Positions 27,706-37,737 of a stretch of 64,000 bases of DNA are shown one piece after another. A program made the position numbers and the translations under genes. Origin of the DNA: Pseudomonas paraglycinae. Its GTDB lineage: Bacteria; Pseudomonadota; Gammaproteobacteria; Pseudomonadales; Pseudomonadaceae. Within the stretch, counting starts at the first letter, position 1. Each line of letters begins with the position of its first letter. The notes beneath the pieces are model-generated. The model ran no database searches, was not told where the DNA came from, and worked only from the letters and a program-made list of their open reading frames with translations. The stretch lies in contig NZ_BQHR01000001.1 in assembly GCF_021601625.1 (NCBI RefSeq), positions 1 through 64,000 on the forward strand, read 5' to 3'.

Positions 27706-30700
27706 AAGGCTCTTTCAATCTCTCCGAATGGGCCCTCAAGCATCAGTCTTTCGTCTGGTATCTGATGTTCGTCGCATTGCTCATGGGGGTGTTCTCCTAC
27801 TTCAATCTGGGGCGCGAGGAAGACCCGTCGTTCACCATCAAGACCATGGTGATCCAGACCAAATGGCCGGGCGCGACCCAGGAAGAAACCCTCAAGCAGG
27901 TCACCGACCGCATCGAGAAAAAGCTCGAAGAACTCGATTCCCTCGACTACGTGAAAAGCTACACGCGCCCCGGCGAATCGACGGTATACGTGTACCTGCG
28001 CGACACCACCAGCGCCAAGGACATTCCGGAAATCTGGTACCAGGTGCGCAAGAAGATCGACGATATTCGCGGGCAGTTTCCTCAAGGCATTCAGGGGCCG
28101 GGATTCAACGACGAATTCGGTGATGTTTTCGGCTCGGTCTACGCCTTCACCGCCGACGGCCTGACCATGCGCCAGTTGCGCGATTATGTGGAACAGGCGC
28201 GGGCCGAGATCCGCAATGTGCCGGGGCTGGGCAAGATCGAAATGATCGGCCAGCAGGACGAAGTGATTTACCTGAACTTCTCCACCCGCAAACTCGCGGC
28301 GCTGGGCATTGATCAGCGCCAGGTGGTGCAGAGCCTGCAATCGCAGAACGCCGTGACTCCGGCCGGTGTCATCGAGGCCGGCCCCGAGCGGATTTCCGTG
28401 CGGACTTCGGGGCAGTTCGCTTCGGAGAAAGACCTGGCCGAGGTCAATCTCAAACTCAACGACCGCTTCTATCGCCTGGCAGACGTCGCCGACATCACTC
28501 GCGGTTACACCGATCCGGCCACGCCGGAATTCCGTTTCGACGGCAAACCGGCGATTGGGCTGGCAATTGCCATGCAGAAGGGCGGCAACGTTCAGGAATT
28601 CGGCAAGGCTCTGCACAAGCGCATCGATGAACTGACGGCGGATCTACCAGTCGGCGTCGGGGTGCACACGGTGTCGGATCAGGCCGTGGTGGTGGAGGAA
28701 GCCGTCGGCGGCTTCACCAGTGCGTTGTTCGAAGCAGTGGTGATCGTGCTGGTGGTCAGCTTCATCAGCCTCGGCGTGCGCGCCGGGCTGGTGGTGGCGT
28801 GCTCGATCCCGCTGGTGCTGGCGATGGTGTTCGTATTCATGGAATACAGCGGCATCACCATGCAGCGGATTTCCCTCGGCGCTCTGATCATTGCCCTCGG
28901 CCTGTTGGTGGACGATGCGATGATCACCGTGGAAATGATGGTCACGCGCCTGGAAATGGGCGAGAGCAAGGAGGAGGCCGCGACATTCGCCTACACCTCG
29001 ACCGCGTTCCCGATGCTCACCGGTACGCTGGTGACGGTCGCCGGTTTCGTCCCCATCGGTCTCAACGCCAGTTCTGCCGGCGAGTACACCTACACGCTGT
29101 TCGCGGTGATTGCCGTGGCGATGATCGTGTCCTGGATCGTGGCGGTGTTCTTCGCCCCGGTGATCGGCGTGCACATTCTCAGTACCAACGTGAAAGCCCA
29201 TGAGGCCGAACCGGGGCGCGTTGGCCGCGCATTCAATGGCGGTTTGCTGTGGTGCATGCGCAATCGCTGGTGGGCCATCGGCATCACCGTGCTGTTGTTT
29301 GTGCTGGCGGTGTTCTGCATGCGTTTTGTGCAGAATCAGTTCTTCCCGTCCTCGGATCGACCGGAAATCCTGGTCGACCTCAACCTGCCGCAAAACGCCT
29401 CGATCGACGAGACCCGCAAGGCCGTCGACAAGCTCGAGGCCACGCTCAAGGGCGACGCGGACATCGTGCGCTGGAGCACCTACATCGGTCAGGGTGCGAT
29501 CCGTTTCTACCTGCCACTCGACCAGCAATTGCAGAACCCGTACTACGCGCAACTGGTGATCGTCAGCAAAGACTTCGAAGCCCGCGAGGCCCTGAGCCAG
29601 CGCCTGCGCGAACGGCTGCACAAGGACTTCGTCGGCATCGGCAGTTACGTGCAGGCGCTGGAAATGGGCCCGCCGGTGGGGCGTCCGATCCAGTACCGGA
29701 TCAGCGGCAAGGACATCGACCAGGTGCGCAAACACGCCATCGACCTGGCGACTGAACTGGACAGGAACGAGCACATCGGCGAGATCATTTACGACTGGAA
29801 CGAGCCGGGCAAGGTCCTGCGAATCGACATCGCCCAGGACAAGGCGCGCCAGCTCGGGCTGTCGTCCGAGGACGTGGCGAACCTGATGAACAGCATCGTC
29901 AGTGGCGCGCCGCTGACCCAGGTCAACGACGACATCTACCTGATCAATGTGGTCGGTCGCGCGGTGAGTTCGGAACGCGGTACGCCAGAAACCCTGCAGA
30001 ACCTGCAGATCGTCACGCCCAACGGCACGTCGATTCCGCTGCTGGCCTTCGCCACGGTTCGTTATGAGCTGGAGCAGCCGCTGGTGTGGCGTCGTGATCG
30101 CCTTCCGACCATCACCATCAAGGCGTCGGTGCGTGACGAGATTCAGCCGACCGATCTGGTGAAACTGTTGAAGCCGTCCATCGACGCGTTCGCCGAAAAA
30201 CTGCCCGTTGGCTACAAGGTCGCCACCGGCGGTACGGTCGAGGAGAGTGGCAAGGCCCAAGGGCCGATTGCGAAAGTGCTGCCGTTGATGCTGTTTTTGA
30301 TGGCGACTTTCCTGATGATCCAGCTGCACAGCGTGCAGAAGCTGTTCCTGGTGGCCAGTGTCGCGCCGCTTGGGCTGATCGGCGTGGTGCTGGCGCTGGT
30401 GCCGACCGGTACGCCGATGGGCTTCGTGGCAATCCTCGGGATCCTGGCGCTGATCGGCATCATCATCCGCAACTCGGTGATCCTCGTGACCCAGATCGAC
30501 GAGTTCGAGCGCAAAGGCTACGCGCCGTGGGATGCGGTGGTGGAAGCCACCGAGCACCGACGTCGCCCGATCCTGCTCACCGCCGCGGCGGCGAGCATGG
30601 GCATGATCCCGATCGCCCGGGAAGTGTTCTGGGGGCCGATGGCCTACGCGATGATCGGCGGGATCGTGATTGCGACCCTGCTGACGCTGCTGTTTCTGCC

Positions 30701-30767
30701 AGCGCTGTACGTGGCCTGGTACAAGATTCGCGAGCCGAAGAAGGACGCTTCGCCATCGGCACAGTGA
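27702..30767 (+). CDS. triC: RND efflux transporter TriC
   Basis: Proton-driven inner-membrane exporter, 1021 residues. The N terminus MKGSFNLSEWALKHQSFVWY and most of the length match P. aeruginosa TriC, which exports triclosan and detergents with TriA, TriB and OpmH. Twelve helices with two large periplasmic loops are recognisable. The helix-4 proton relay is ALGLLVDDAMITVEM, and the pore and cleft regions (PGLGKIEMIGQ, GPPVGRPIQYRISGKD) are intact. The outer-membrane partner is not in this window. It is physically inside the sulfur region but has no visible functional link to it. Confidence 0.92.
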   Translation: MKGSFNLSEWALKHQSFVWYLMFVALLMGVFSYFNLGREEDPSFTIKTMVIQTKWPGATQEETLKQVTDRIEKKLEELDSLDYVKSYTRPGESTVYVYLRDTTSAKDIPEIWYQVRKKIDDIRGQFPQGIQGPGFNDEFGDVFGSVYAFTADGLTMRQLRDYVEQARAEIRNVPGLGKIEMIGQQDEVIYLNFSTRKLAALGIDQRQVVQSLQSQNAVTPAGVIEAGPERISVRTSGQFASEKDLAEVNLKLNDRFYRLADVADITRGYTDPATPEFRFDGKPAIGLAIAMQKGGNVQEFGKALHKRIDELTADLPVGVGVHTVSDQAVVVEEAVGGFTSALFEAVVIVLVVSFISLGVRAGLVVACSIPLVLAMVFVFMEYSGITMQRISLGALIIALGLLVDDAMITVEMMVTRLEMGESKEEAATFAYTSTAFPMLTGTLVTVAGFVPIGLNASSAGEYTYTLFAVIAVAMIVSWIVAVFFAPVIGVHILSTNVKAHEAEPGRVGRAFNGGLLWCMRNRWWAIGITVLLFVLAVFCMRFVQNQFFPSSDRPEILVDLNLPQNASIDETRKAVDKLEATLKGDADIVRWSTYIGQGAIRFYLPLDQQLQNPYYAQLVIVSKDFEAREALSQRLRERLHKDFVGIGSYVQALEMGPPVGRPIQYRISGKDIDQVRKHAIDLATELDRNEHIGEIIYDWNEPGKVLRIDIAQDKARQLGLSSEDVANLMNSIVSGAPLTQVNDDIYLINVVGRAVSSERGTPETLQNLQIVTPNGTSIPLLAFATVRYELEQPLVWRRDRLPTITIKASVRDEIQPTDLVKLLKPSIDAFAEKLPVGYKVATGGTVEESGKAQGPIAKVLPLMLFLMATFLMIQLHSVQKLFLVASVAPLGLIGVVLALVPTGTPMGFVAILGILALIGIIIRNSVILVTQIDEFERKGYAPWDAVVEATEHRRRPILLTAAAASMGMIPIAREVFWGPMAYAMIGGIVIATLLTLLFLPALYVAWYKIREPKKDASPSAQ

Positions 30768-30824
30768 GTACGCCTGTTACATATTTGCGAAGGGCCTGAC
30801 TTACAGCGTCGGCGTATTCGGTTA

Positions 30825-30854
30825 ACGTCCCTCCTCCTTTAGGAGAAGGGACGT
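30825..30854 (+). promoter_or_regulatory. Hairpin occluding the ribosome site of the next gene
   Basis: ACGTCCCT pairs with AGGGACGT and CTCCT with AGGAG in one 13-bp stem with a single C-A mismatch. The AGGAG and AAGGGA that serve as ribosome site for the ATG at 30858 lie wholly in the right arm, so translation would need the stem to open. Confidence 0.7.
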
Positions 30855-30857
30855 CTG

Positions 30858-33110
30858 ATGCTTACCGTTACCTGCTGGCTGCGCGCGCTATTGCTGATTG
30901 CCGGTTTATGCCTGTCGTCCCTGTCCTGGGCCGACACATTATTGGAAAACTCGTTGTGGCACGTGCAACTCGATCCGGCAACGCTGGCTGTCCGTGTCAC
31001 GCCTGCAAACGATGCGACGGTGCAGGTCTCGGCGGGCGTTGCCGCACATAAGGTCAGCCACTTGATCAGGCGTGGTGATCGCATCGATTGGCAATGGGAT
31101 GACGGGGCCTGGACCCTCAGCGCGAGCCTGGATCAACATGAACTGTCCTTCTCGATCACCGCGCGTGAACCCGCGGAACTGGAATTTCTTCGTCAGCCCG
31201 CCAGCGTGATGGGCAAGGGACTGATCTGGCCCCTGGCCGAGGGGCACTATGTGCCGCGTGGCGATCCGGTGTGGCAGGCATTCCTTTTGAGTCAGGGCGA
31301 ATTCAATACCACTCAGGATCTGAGCCTGCCGCTGTGGGGTGTTGAGCATGACGGATTCAGCCTGCATTGGCTGATGACCAATCCCTTCAACAATCGGCTG
31401 TTGTTCAGTGCCCAAGGCGAGGCTTTGGCACTTTCCGCCCGGCATCGCTTCACCTCACTCGATCCGTCCGCACCATTGACGTTCACGCTGTTCCTCGGGG
31501 CGGACGACCCGTTGGCTGGTGCCAAACGCTACCGGCAATGGCTGATCGATAACGGTCGCTATGAAACTCTGAGCAGCAAATTCGAGAAAACGCCTCAGGC
31601 GAAGCGGCTGCTGGGTGCCAGTCATCTGTACCTTTGGGGCAACGATCTGCTGGGGGCCAAAGATGTGCGCAGTTGGCCCTTGCTGCTCGACACCTTGCGT
31701 GGCGGTGGCCCACTGGCCCGTGAGCTGAAAACGGGAATGGACCGTGAGGCGTTGCAGACTCTCGTCACCGACAGGGAGTTGAGCGGGTATCAGAAAACCG
31801 TGCTTTTACGCGGTCTCAACCGTGCCGTGAATACCCTGGCGCGCAAGACCTGGCAGGCCCGAGCGGTGCCGGACATGCAGGCTCTCGTCAACGGTTACGC
31901 TGAAGTCCGCGCGAAAGTGGCGTCCGACCTCGGTGAGGCGCTGACGCCCGAACCCGAACGCTGGGGCAGCACCTTGTCACTGGATACGATCAAGCAATTA
32001 CAGAACGCCGGGCTGTCCCGTTTGTGGTTGGGACTGGGTGAAGGCTGGGAGGGTGGCCTCTGGCACCCCGAGACGATCAAGGCCGGCGTGGCGGCGGGTT
32101 ATCTGATCGCGCCGTACGATTCCTATGAGACGGCGCTGAGCCGCAGCGAGAACCCTGACTGGACCACGGCACATCTGGGGGACAAGGCGAATCTCGAGTG
32201 CGCAATCGTGAAGGGCGACGGAACGTTGAAAAGCGGTTTCCAGCAATCTGGGCATTACACCGACCCCCGTTGCGTGCGACCGCTGCTTGAGCAGCGCGTC
32301 GAAGCGATTCGCGACGCCGCCGGTTTCAACAGCTGGTTTCTCGATGCCTATGCCACCGGCATGCTGTTCGACAGCTACCGTCCCGGAGCAACGATGACCC
32401 AGGCACAAAATGCTGAAGGCAACATCGGCGCATCACGCTGGATCAATGAAGTATTGAAACTGCCCACCGGTTCAGAAGATGGCAACGCAACGACCGCGAA
32501 AGGCGTGTTGTTCGCCCATGGCATGCAGACACCAGTGATCGGTTGGGGTGACGTCGAAATGAGCAAGAACACCAAGTCCAGGTATTTTGCAGGCAAGTGG
32601 TATCCGCCGGAGCAGCCAGAGGTTTTCTTCAAACCTGTGCCGATCAAAGAGTCGTTGCGGCGTATTCACTTTGATCCGGCCAGCCGTTTGCCGCTGTACC
32701 AAGCGGTTTTTCATGGCTCGGTGATCACGTCCCACCATTGGCTGTTCGATAGCCTGAAATTGACCAACGTTCGGGCGGACAACGAGCTCGCTCAGCTTCT
32801 CTACAACGTTGCGCCGCTGTATCACCTCAGTGTCGATACGTTTGCGCAGCGATTGCCGCAGATTGCCGGTCAGGATGCGTTCTTCCGGCCTTTGCATGAA
32901 CGTCTGGCAACTCAGGCGCTCACCGGTTTCGAATGGTTGAGTGCGGACCGGCTGGTTCAGCAGACATCCTTTGAAGACGGCACGCGATTGCTGGCCAATT
33001 TTGATGTGCAGGCGCGTGAGGTGCAGGGGCAGACAGTGCCCGGGCAGAGCATCATGGTGCGCACACCCGGGAGTGCACCAACCTGGTTTCAGGTTGAAGC
33101 GAGGCCCTGA
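30858..33110 (+). CDS. Secreted glycoside-hydrolase-like protein
   Basis: 750 residues; a signal peptide (LLLIAGLCLSSLSWA) ends near residue 26, so it is periplasmic or secreted. An N-terminal beta-sandwich-like part (about 27-215) precedes a region that reads as an alpha/beta barrel: LSRLWLGLGEGWEGG, AGYLIAPYDSYETAL, FNSWFLDAYATGMLFDSY and PVIGWGDVEMSKNTKSRY. The acidic residues in APYDSY, FLDAYA and WGDVEM could be catalytic, and the layout recalls GH101/GH129-type enzymes, but I cannot assign a family with confidence. It has a hairpin-guarded ribosome site and stands between triC and a convergent methyltransferase. The substrate is unknown. Confidence 0.75.
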   Translation: MLTVTCWLRALLLIAGLCLSSLSWADTLLENSLWHVQLDPATLAVRVTPANDATVQVSAGVAAHKVSHLIRRGDRIDWQWDDGAWTLSASLDQHELSFSITAREPAELEFLRQPASVMGKGLIWPLAEGHYVPRGDPVWQAFLLSQGEFNTTQDLSLPLWGVEHDGFSLHWLMTNPFNNRLLFSAQGEALALSARHRFTSLDPSAPLTFTLFLGADDPLAGAKRYRQWLIDNGRYETLSSKFEKTPQAKRLLGASHLYLWGNDLLGAKDVRSWPLLLDTLRGGGPLARELKTGMDREALQTLVTDRELSGYQKTVLLRGLNRAVNTLARKTWQARAVPDMQALVNGYAEVRAKVASDLGEALTPEPERWGSTLSLDTIKQLQNAGLSRLWLGLGEGWEGGLWHPETIKAGVAAGYLIAPYDSYETALSRSENPDWTTAHLGDKANLECAIVKGDGTLKSGFQQSGHYTDPRCVRPLLEQRVEAIRDAAGFNSWFLDAYATGMLFDSYRPGATMTQAQNAEGNIGASRWINEVLKLPTGSEDGNATTAKGVLFAHGMQTPVIGWGDVEMSKNTKSRYFAGKWYPPEQPEVFFKPVPIKESLRRIHFDPASRLPLYQAVFHGSVITSHHWLFDSLKLTNVRADNELAQLLYNVAPLYHLSVDTFAQRLPQIAGQDAFFRPLHERLATQALTGFEWLSADRLVQQTSFEDGTRLLANFDVQAREVQGQTVPGQSIMVRTPGSAPTWFQVEARP

Positions 33111-33113
33111 GAT

Positions 33114-33740
33114 TCATTCCTTGCGCCAGACACTCGCCAGCCAGGGCTGCTGCTCACGCGGTAGCCCCGCCGGTCGGTAGTAATGTTCCAGCTCGACGAA
33201 CCCGGCAGCGGTCAACAACCCGCGCCAGGCTTCAAGATCGTGATACGAGCCATAACGCGGCCCGTTCCAGCCTTCACGGTTATCCCCACGCGGATTGGAA
33301 CTGAACAGCACGCCGCCCGGTTTCAATGTCTCGTGCAGTTGCTTCAAGACCCGGGGCAACTCCTGCAACGGCACATGAAACAGCACCGCATTGGCGAAGA
33401 TCCCGTCGAAGCGTTCTGCCGGCAGATCCAGCTTCAGAAAGTCCTGGCACCACACTTCACAGCCACTGTCTTCTCGCGCCATCTGCGCGAATTTCTCCGC
33501 GCCGTCGAGGCCGACGGCGACGTGTCCCATCCGGGTGAATGTCTGCAAATCGCGCCCCGGCCCGCAGCCGAAATCGAGGATGGAGAATGGCGCGTCACCC
33601 TGGATGTGCCGCAACAGGGCGTCGATGTTTTGACTGACATCGTGATCGCGGGTGCCTTCACGAAAATCCTCGGCCACCGAGTTGTAGTGGCCGAGGGTGG
33701 TGGAGGTGATCTGTTCCAGATCGATGGGCGTCTGCTTCAT
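33114..33740 (-). CDS. Class I SAM-dependent methyltransferase
   Basis: 208 residues. Motif I is FSILDFGCGPGRDLQTF (about 54-70), followed by the acidic GLDGAEKFAQMA, motif II FDGIFANAVLFHVP, and the late LKPGGVLFSSNPRGDNREGW. The ATG at 33740 (MKQTPIDLEQIT) gives a natural start; an upstream in-frame start would add a basic non-conserved stretch. It lies 48 nt after metI in the same direction, so it may be the last gene of the SfnB-DszA-MetQNI operon, which would fit methyl-sulfur chemistry; the acceptor is not evident. Confidence 0.83.
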   Translation of the reverse strand: MKQTPIDLEQITSTTLGHYNSVAEDFREGTRDHDVSQNIDALLRHIQGDAPFSILDFGCGPGRDLQTFTRMGHVAVGLDGAEKFAQMAREDSGCEVWCQDFLKLDLPAERFDGIFANAVLFHVPLQELPRVLKQLHETLKPGGVLFSSNPRGDNREGWNGPRYGSYHDLEAWRGLLTAAGFVELEHYYRPAGLPREQQPWLASVWRKE

Positions 33741-33788
33741 GGTCGGACTGCACTGGCAAAGGAATCTGCCGACTATACGCCATGCCAT

Positions 33789-34433
33789 TCAGCGCTTGTT
33801 CAACCCTCGCGCCAGACGATCACCGCCCAGTTGAATCACTGCCACCAGTGCCACCAGCAATACGATCACGGTCAGCATGATCTGGCTGTCGAAGCGCTGA
33901 TAGCCGTAGCGATAGGCGATGTCGCCCAGGCCGCCGGCACCTATCGCCCCGGCCATGGCCGAGGAGTTGATCATCGTCACCAGGGTGATGGTGAAACCGC
34001 CGACGATTCCCGGCAGCGCCTCGGGCAGCAGCACATGCCAGACGATGTGCCAGCGCCGGCAGCCCATAGCCTGCGCGGCTTCGATCAGGCCGTAGTCGAC
34101 TTCACGCAGGCTCACCTCGGCGATCCGCGCAAAGAACGGCGTGGCTGCGATGGTCAACGGCACGACCGCCGCCCACACGCCGTACGTGGTGCCGACGATC
34201 AGCCGGGTGAACGGAATCAGCGCCACCATCAGGATCAGAAACGGGATCGAGCGAAACAGGTTCACGAACGCACCCAGCGCGCGATTGAGCACCGGTGCTT
34301 CGTAGATCCCGCCCTTGTCGCTGGTGACCAGAATCACCGCCATCGGAATACCCGCCAGGAGTGCGATCAGCGACGACACGCCGACCATCAGAAACGTGTC
34401 GATAAAACCCTGCAGCAAGCGATCAAACCACAT
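33789..34433 (-). CDS. metI: Methionine ABC transporter permease MetI
   Basis: Inner-membrane channel of the MetNIQ importer. 214 residues with five membrane helices. The characteristic MetI motifs are [62 protein letters not shown] (EAA loop) and [25 protein letters not shown]. The ATG at 34433 overlaps the end of metN by 11 nt. Given the sulfone-oxidising genes upstream, this importer may take methionine derivatives, sulfones or other small thioethers rather than only methionine. Confidence 0.92.
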   Translation of the reverse strand: MWFDRLLQGFIDTFLMVGVSSLIALLAGIPMAVILVTSDKGGIYEAPVLNRALGAFVNLFRSIPFLILMVALIPFTRLIVGTTYGVWAAVVPLTIAATPFFARIAEVSLREVDYGLIEAAQAMGCRRWHIVWHVLLPEALPGIVGGFTITLVTMINSSAMAGAIGAGGLGDIAYRYGYQRFDSQIMLTVIVLLVALVAVIQLGGDRLARGLNKR

Positions 34434-35547
34434 AACCCAGCACCTCCGTGCGTTGTGCCCACTGGCTGGCACGCTGACGCAATTCCTCGGCGTTCAGCTT
34501 TGAGCCCGCCACCGCCAGCAACAGTTGCCCGAGCGCGTGGCCCTGAATCCGTTCCACGCCGCCCTGGAGCAATTTCACCCGGCCACCGAGCGCGGCGAAC
34601 AGTGCGGCCAGATCCGGTTCGTCCTGCTGGCTGCCGGTGAACTGCAAACGCAGCACCACGGATGCATCAGGCGACGACGGTTGCGTCTGCAAACGGTTTC
34701 GCAATTCTTCGGGCAAAGCGTACTGCAACGGCGCGAGCAAGGTCTGGCTGACCTCGTGCTGTGGGTTGCCGAACACTTCCCAGACCGGGCCCTGCTCGAC
34801 GATGCGGCCGTGTTCGAGCACGACGACGCGGTCGCAGATTTCCCGGATCACCGCCATCTCGTGGGTGATCAGCACGATGGTCAGGCCCAGGCGTTTGTTG
34901 ATCTCGCGCAGCAGGCCGAGGATCGACTGGGTGGTTTCCGGATCGAGGGCCGAGGTGGCTTCGTCGCAGAGCAGAATGTCCGGGTCGTGTACCAGCGCGC
35001 GGGCGATGCCGACACGTTGTTTCTGGCCACCGGAAAGCTGCGCCGGATACGCCTTGTGCTTGGCTTGCAGGCCCACCAGTTCCAGCAGTTCGCGAACCTT
35101 TTTCTCCCGTTGTTCTTTCGGGACACCGGCGACTTTCAGTGGCAGTTCGACGTTCTGCCACACTGTTTTCGCCGACATCAGATTGAAGTGCTGAAAAATC
35201 ATGCCGATCCGCCGGCGCAGGGCGACCAGGCGATCCTCGTCGTACTCGCCGATGTCCACCTGATCGATCAGCACCCGGCCCGAGGTCGGTTGTTCGAGGC
35301 GGTTGATGGTGCGGATCAGCGACGACTTGCCGGCGCCGCTGCGGCCGATGATGCCGAACACTTCACCGCGCTGGATCGCCAGGTCGATGCCTTGCAGGGC
35401 GGCGACCGGGCCTTGTTTGCCGTCGTAGGTCTTGCCGAGCCCGACGAAGCGCACATGGGCGCGGTTCAGTTCAGGATGCAGTTCGGTGCGCTGTGCCAGC
35501 GCGGGTGGCTCTGGAAGATCCAGTCGCCGTTGAATGGCCGCGGTCAT
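34423..35547 (-). CDS. metN: Methionine ABC transporter ATPase MetN
   Basis: 374 residues. ABC domain: Walker [10 protein letters not shown], signature [15 protein letters not shown], Walker [16 protein letters not shown], switch [15 protein letters not shown]. The C-terminal 100 residues form a NIL regulatory domain ([21 protein letters not shown]), which in MetN binds methionine to shut the transporter. The ATG at 35547 begins 2 nt after the metQ stop (TGAGGATG), with GGGA upstream. The extra N-terminal stretch before the ABC fold (about 35 residues with [20 protein letters not shown]) is longer than in E. coli MetN. Confidence 0.92.
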   Translation of the reverse strand: MTAAIQRRLDLPEPPALAQRTELHPELNRAHVRFVGLGKTYDGKQGPVAALQGIDLAIQRGEVFGIIGRSGAGKSSLIRTINRLEQPTSGRVLIDQVDIGEYDEDRLVALRRRIGMIFQHFNLMSAKTVWQNVELPLKVAGVPKEQREKKVRELLELVGLQAKHKAYPAQLSGGQKQRVGIARALVHDPDILLCDEATSALDPETTQSILGLLREINKRLGLTIVLITHEMAVIREICDRVVVLEHGRIVEQGPVWEVFGNPQHEVSQTLLAPLQYALPEELRNRLQTQPSSPDASVVLRLQFTGSQQDEPDLAALFAALGGRVKLLQGGVERIQGHALGQLLLAVAGSKLNAEELRQRASQWAQRTEVLGYVV

Positions 35548-35549
35548 CC

Positions 35550-36359
35550 TCAGCTTTCCCAACCGGCCTGGTACAGCTTGCCGTGAGCCTTATCCAGCGC
35601 AGCGCGTACGGCTGGCGAATGTTGGTAAATGTCGACGAACTTGATCAGGCGCGGGTCGGTTTTACTTTTGGGCTGGATCACGAACTGGATCACGTATTCC
35701 TTGTGGTCGAGGCCGTCGAACAGCAGTGCAGAGCCGGCGTCGAAAGTCTTCGCCAGACGGATGTAGGCCGGATAGCCCTGGACCAGGTCGGCGTCATCGT
35801 AGGCGCGCACCAGTTGCACGGCTTCGACTTGCAGGATCTTGATCTTCTTCGGGTTGGCGACGATGTCGTCTTCGGTAGCCTTGTAGCCGACGCCCGGTTT
35901 GAGGGTGATCAGACCGGCCTTGGCCAGCAGTTGCAGGCCGCGTCCGCTGTTGATCGGGTCGTTGGCGATGGCGACGCTGGCGCCCTCAGGCAGCTCGTCG
36001 AAGCTTTTGTATTTCTTCGAGTACAGGCCGACGTTGTTGATGATCCCCGGGGCAAACGGCACCAGGTCGAAACCGGAGGCGGCCTTGGCGTTTTCCAGGA
36101 ACGGGATGTGCTGGAAGTAGTTCACGTCAATGTCACCGGCGGCGAGGCTGACGTTCGGTGCGATCCAGTCGGTGAACTCCACCAGCTCGACTTTCAGGCC
36201 CTGTTTGGAGGCTTCTTCGACGGCGGCTTCCAGCGGAATCGCGAAGGCGGCGGTGGTGCCGATTTTCAACGGAGCATCGGCGGCGAACACCGCCGAGCTG
36301 AACAGGCCGAAGGCCAGGGCCAGTGCTTTGACTGGGTGGGACAGGAGCTTCTTGGTCAT
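35550..36359 (-). CDS. metQ: Methionine-type ABC substrate-binding protein MetQ
   Basis: 269 residues; a signal peptide ([15 protein letters not shown]) ends at about residue 26, with no lipobox. NlpA-family motifs: [43 protein letters not shown] and [21 protein letters not shown]. The ATG at 36359 with GGAA upstream is preferred to an earlier in-frame start. It lies 13 nt downstream of a DszA-like monooxygenase, so the binding protein probably collects the compound that the oxygenases attack. Confidence 0.9.
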   Translation of the reverse strand: MTKKLLSHPVKALALAFGLFSSAVFAADAPLKIGTTAAFAIPLEAAVEEASKQGLKVELVEFTDWIAPNVSLAAGDIDVNYFQHIPFLENAKAASGFDLVPFAPGIINNVGLYSKKYKSFDELPEGASVAIANDPINSGRGLQLLAKAGLITLKPGVGYKATEDDIVANPKKIKILQVEAVQLVRAYDDADLVQGYPAYIRLAKTFDAGSALLFDGLDHKEYVIQFVIQPKSKTDPRLIKFVDIYQHSPAVRAALDKAHGKLYQAGWES

Positions 36360-36372
36360 GGTGGTTTTCCAG

Positions 36373-37737
36373 TCAGTGCGAGGAGGAGTGTCGGTAGTGG
36401 GCGCCGGTGTGTTGCTGCGGCAGATGCGCTTCGCCATGAAACAGTTTTTCCCGCAGGCTGCCGGTGTCGTACGCGGTCTTGTACGAGCCGCGCCGTTGCA
36501 GTTCCGGAATCACCAGGTCGATGAAATCCACATAGCTTTCCGGGGTGACGATGCGAGTCAGGTTGAAGCCGTCTAGGCCGGTTTCGGCGATCCACGATTC
36601 CAGTTCATCCGCCACTTGCTGCGGCGAGCCGACCACCGTGATGTAGCGCCCGCCGAGGGCGTGCTGGTCGAGCAACTTGCGGCGGGTCCAGTCGTTGTTC
36701 TGCAGGTTCTTGGTGGCGGACTGGATCGCGTTGCTCTTCACGTACTGGATCGGCTCGTCGATTTCGTATTGGGAGAAGTCGATGCCAGTGGACGCCGAAA
36801 AATGCGCCACGCCCGCTTCGGCGCTGGCGTAGCTCAGGTATTCGGCGTGCTTTGCCCAGGCCGCTTCCTCGGTTTCGCCGACGATCACGTTCAGGCCCAT
36901 GAACACCTTGATGTCCTCGGGGTTGCGACCCGCTTCGACGGCGCTGGCGCGGACCTTGTCCACCTGCACCTTGGTCGATGGCTTGTTCTGGCCGCTGATG
37001 AACACGCACTCGGCATGACGCCCGGCGAACAGCAGACCGCGATCAGAACTGCCGGCCTGGAACAGCACCGGCGTGCGCTGCGGTGACGGTTCGCACAGGT
37101 GATAACCCTCGACCTGATAGAACTCGCCCGTGTGTTCGACCTTGTGCACCTTGTCTGGCTGCGCGTAGATCCGCTGCTGCGCATCGTTGAGGACCGTACC
37201 GTTTTCCCAGCTGCCTTCCCAGAGTTTGTAGAGCACTTCGAGGTACTCGTCGGCCTGGTCGTAACGCCGGTCGTGCTCGACCTGTTCACTGAGGCCCATG
37301 GCCTTGGCGGCGCTGTCCAGGTAACCGGTGACGATGTTCCAGCCCACCCGCCCACGGCTCAGGTGATCGAGAGTCGACATGCGTCGGGCGAACAGATACG
37401 GCGGCTCGTAGGTGAGGTTGGCGGTCAGGCCGAATCCGAGGTTTTTGGTCACTGCGGACATCGCCGACACCAGCAGCAGCGGATCGTTGACCGGCAGCTG
37501 GATCGACTCTTTCAGGGTGACGTCCACCGAGTTCTGATAGACGTCGTACACGCCGACGATGTCGGCGATGAACAGCCCGTCGAACAGCCCGCGCTCCAGC
37601 AGTTGCGCCAGTTCGGTCCAGTACTCGATGGTCTTGTACCGGGTCGAGGTGTCGCGAGGATGCGTCCACAGCCCATGGTTGATGTGGCCGATGCAGTTCA
37701 TGTTGAACGCATTGAGCAGGATCTTTTTCTTGCTCAT
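36373..37737 (-). CDS. DszA/NtaA-family FMN-dependent monooxygenase
   Basis: LLM-class flavin monooxygenase that would oxygenate a C-S compound, releasing a sulfinate or sulfite. It uses reduced FMN from a separate reductase, which is not encoded in this window. 454 residues, close to DszA (dibenzothiophene-sulfone monooxygenase). Motifs: LLNAFNMNCIGHINHGLW, LFDGLFIADIVGVYDVYQ, SRGRVGWNIVTGY, PVLFQAGSSDRG and NAIQSATKNLQNNDW. The ATG overlaps the stop of the SfnB-like gene by one base (TGATG). Two DszC-like enzymes sit directly upstream, recreating the order sulfide/sulfoxide oxidation then sulfone cleavage. The substrate is not known. Confidence 0.9.
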   Translation of the reverse strand: MSKKKILLNAFNMNCIGHINHGLWTHPRDTSTRYKTIEYWTELAQLLERGLFDGLFIADIVGVYDVYQNSVDVTLKESIQLPVNDPLLLVSAMSAVTKNLGFGLTANLTYEPPYLFARRMSTLDHLSRGRVGWNIVTGYLDSAAKAMGLSEQVEHDRRYDQADEYLEVLYKLWEGSWENGTVLNDAQQRIYAQPDKVHKVEHTGEFYQVEGYHLCEPSPQRTPVLFQAGSSDRGLLFAGRHAECVFISGQNKPSTKVQVDKVRASAVEAGRNPEDIKVFMGLNVIVGETEEAAWAKHAEYLSYASAEAGVAHFSASTGIDFSQYEIDEPIQYVKSNAIQSATKNLQNNDWTRRKLLDQHALGGRYITVVGSPQQVADELESWIAETGLDGFNLTRIVTPESYVDFIDLVIPELQRRGSYKTAYDTGSLREKLFHGEAHLPQQHTGAHYRHSSSH

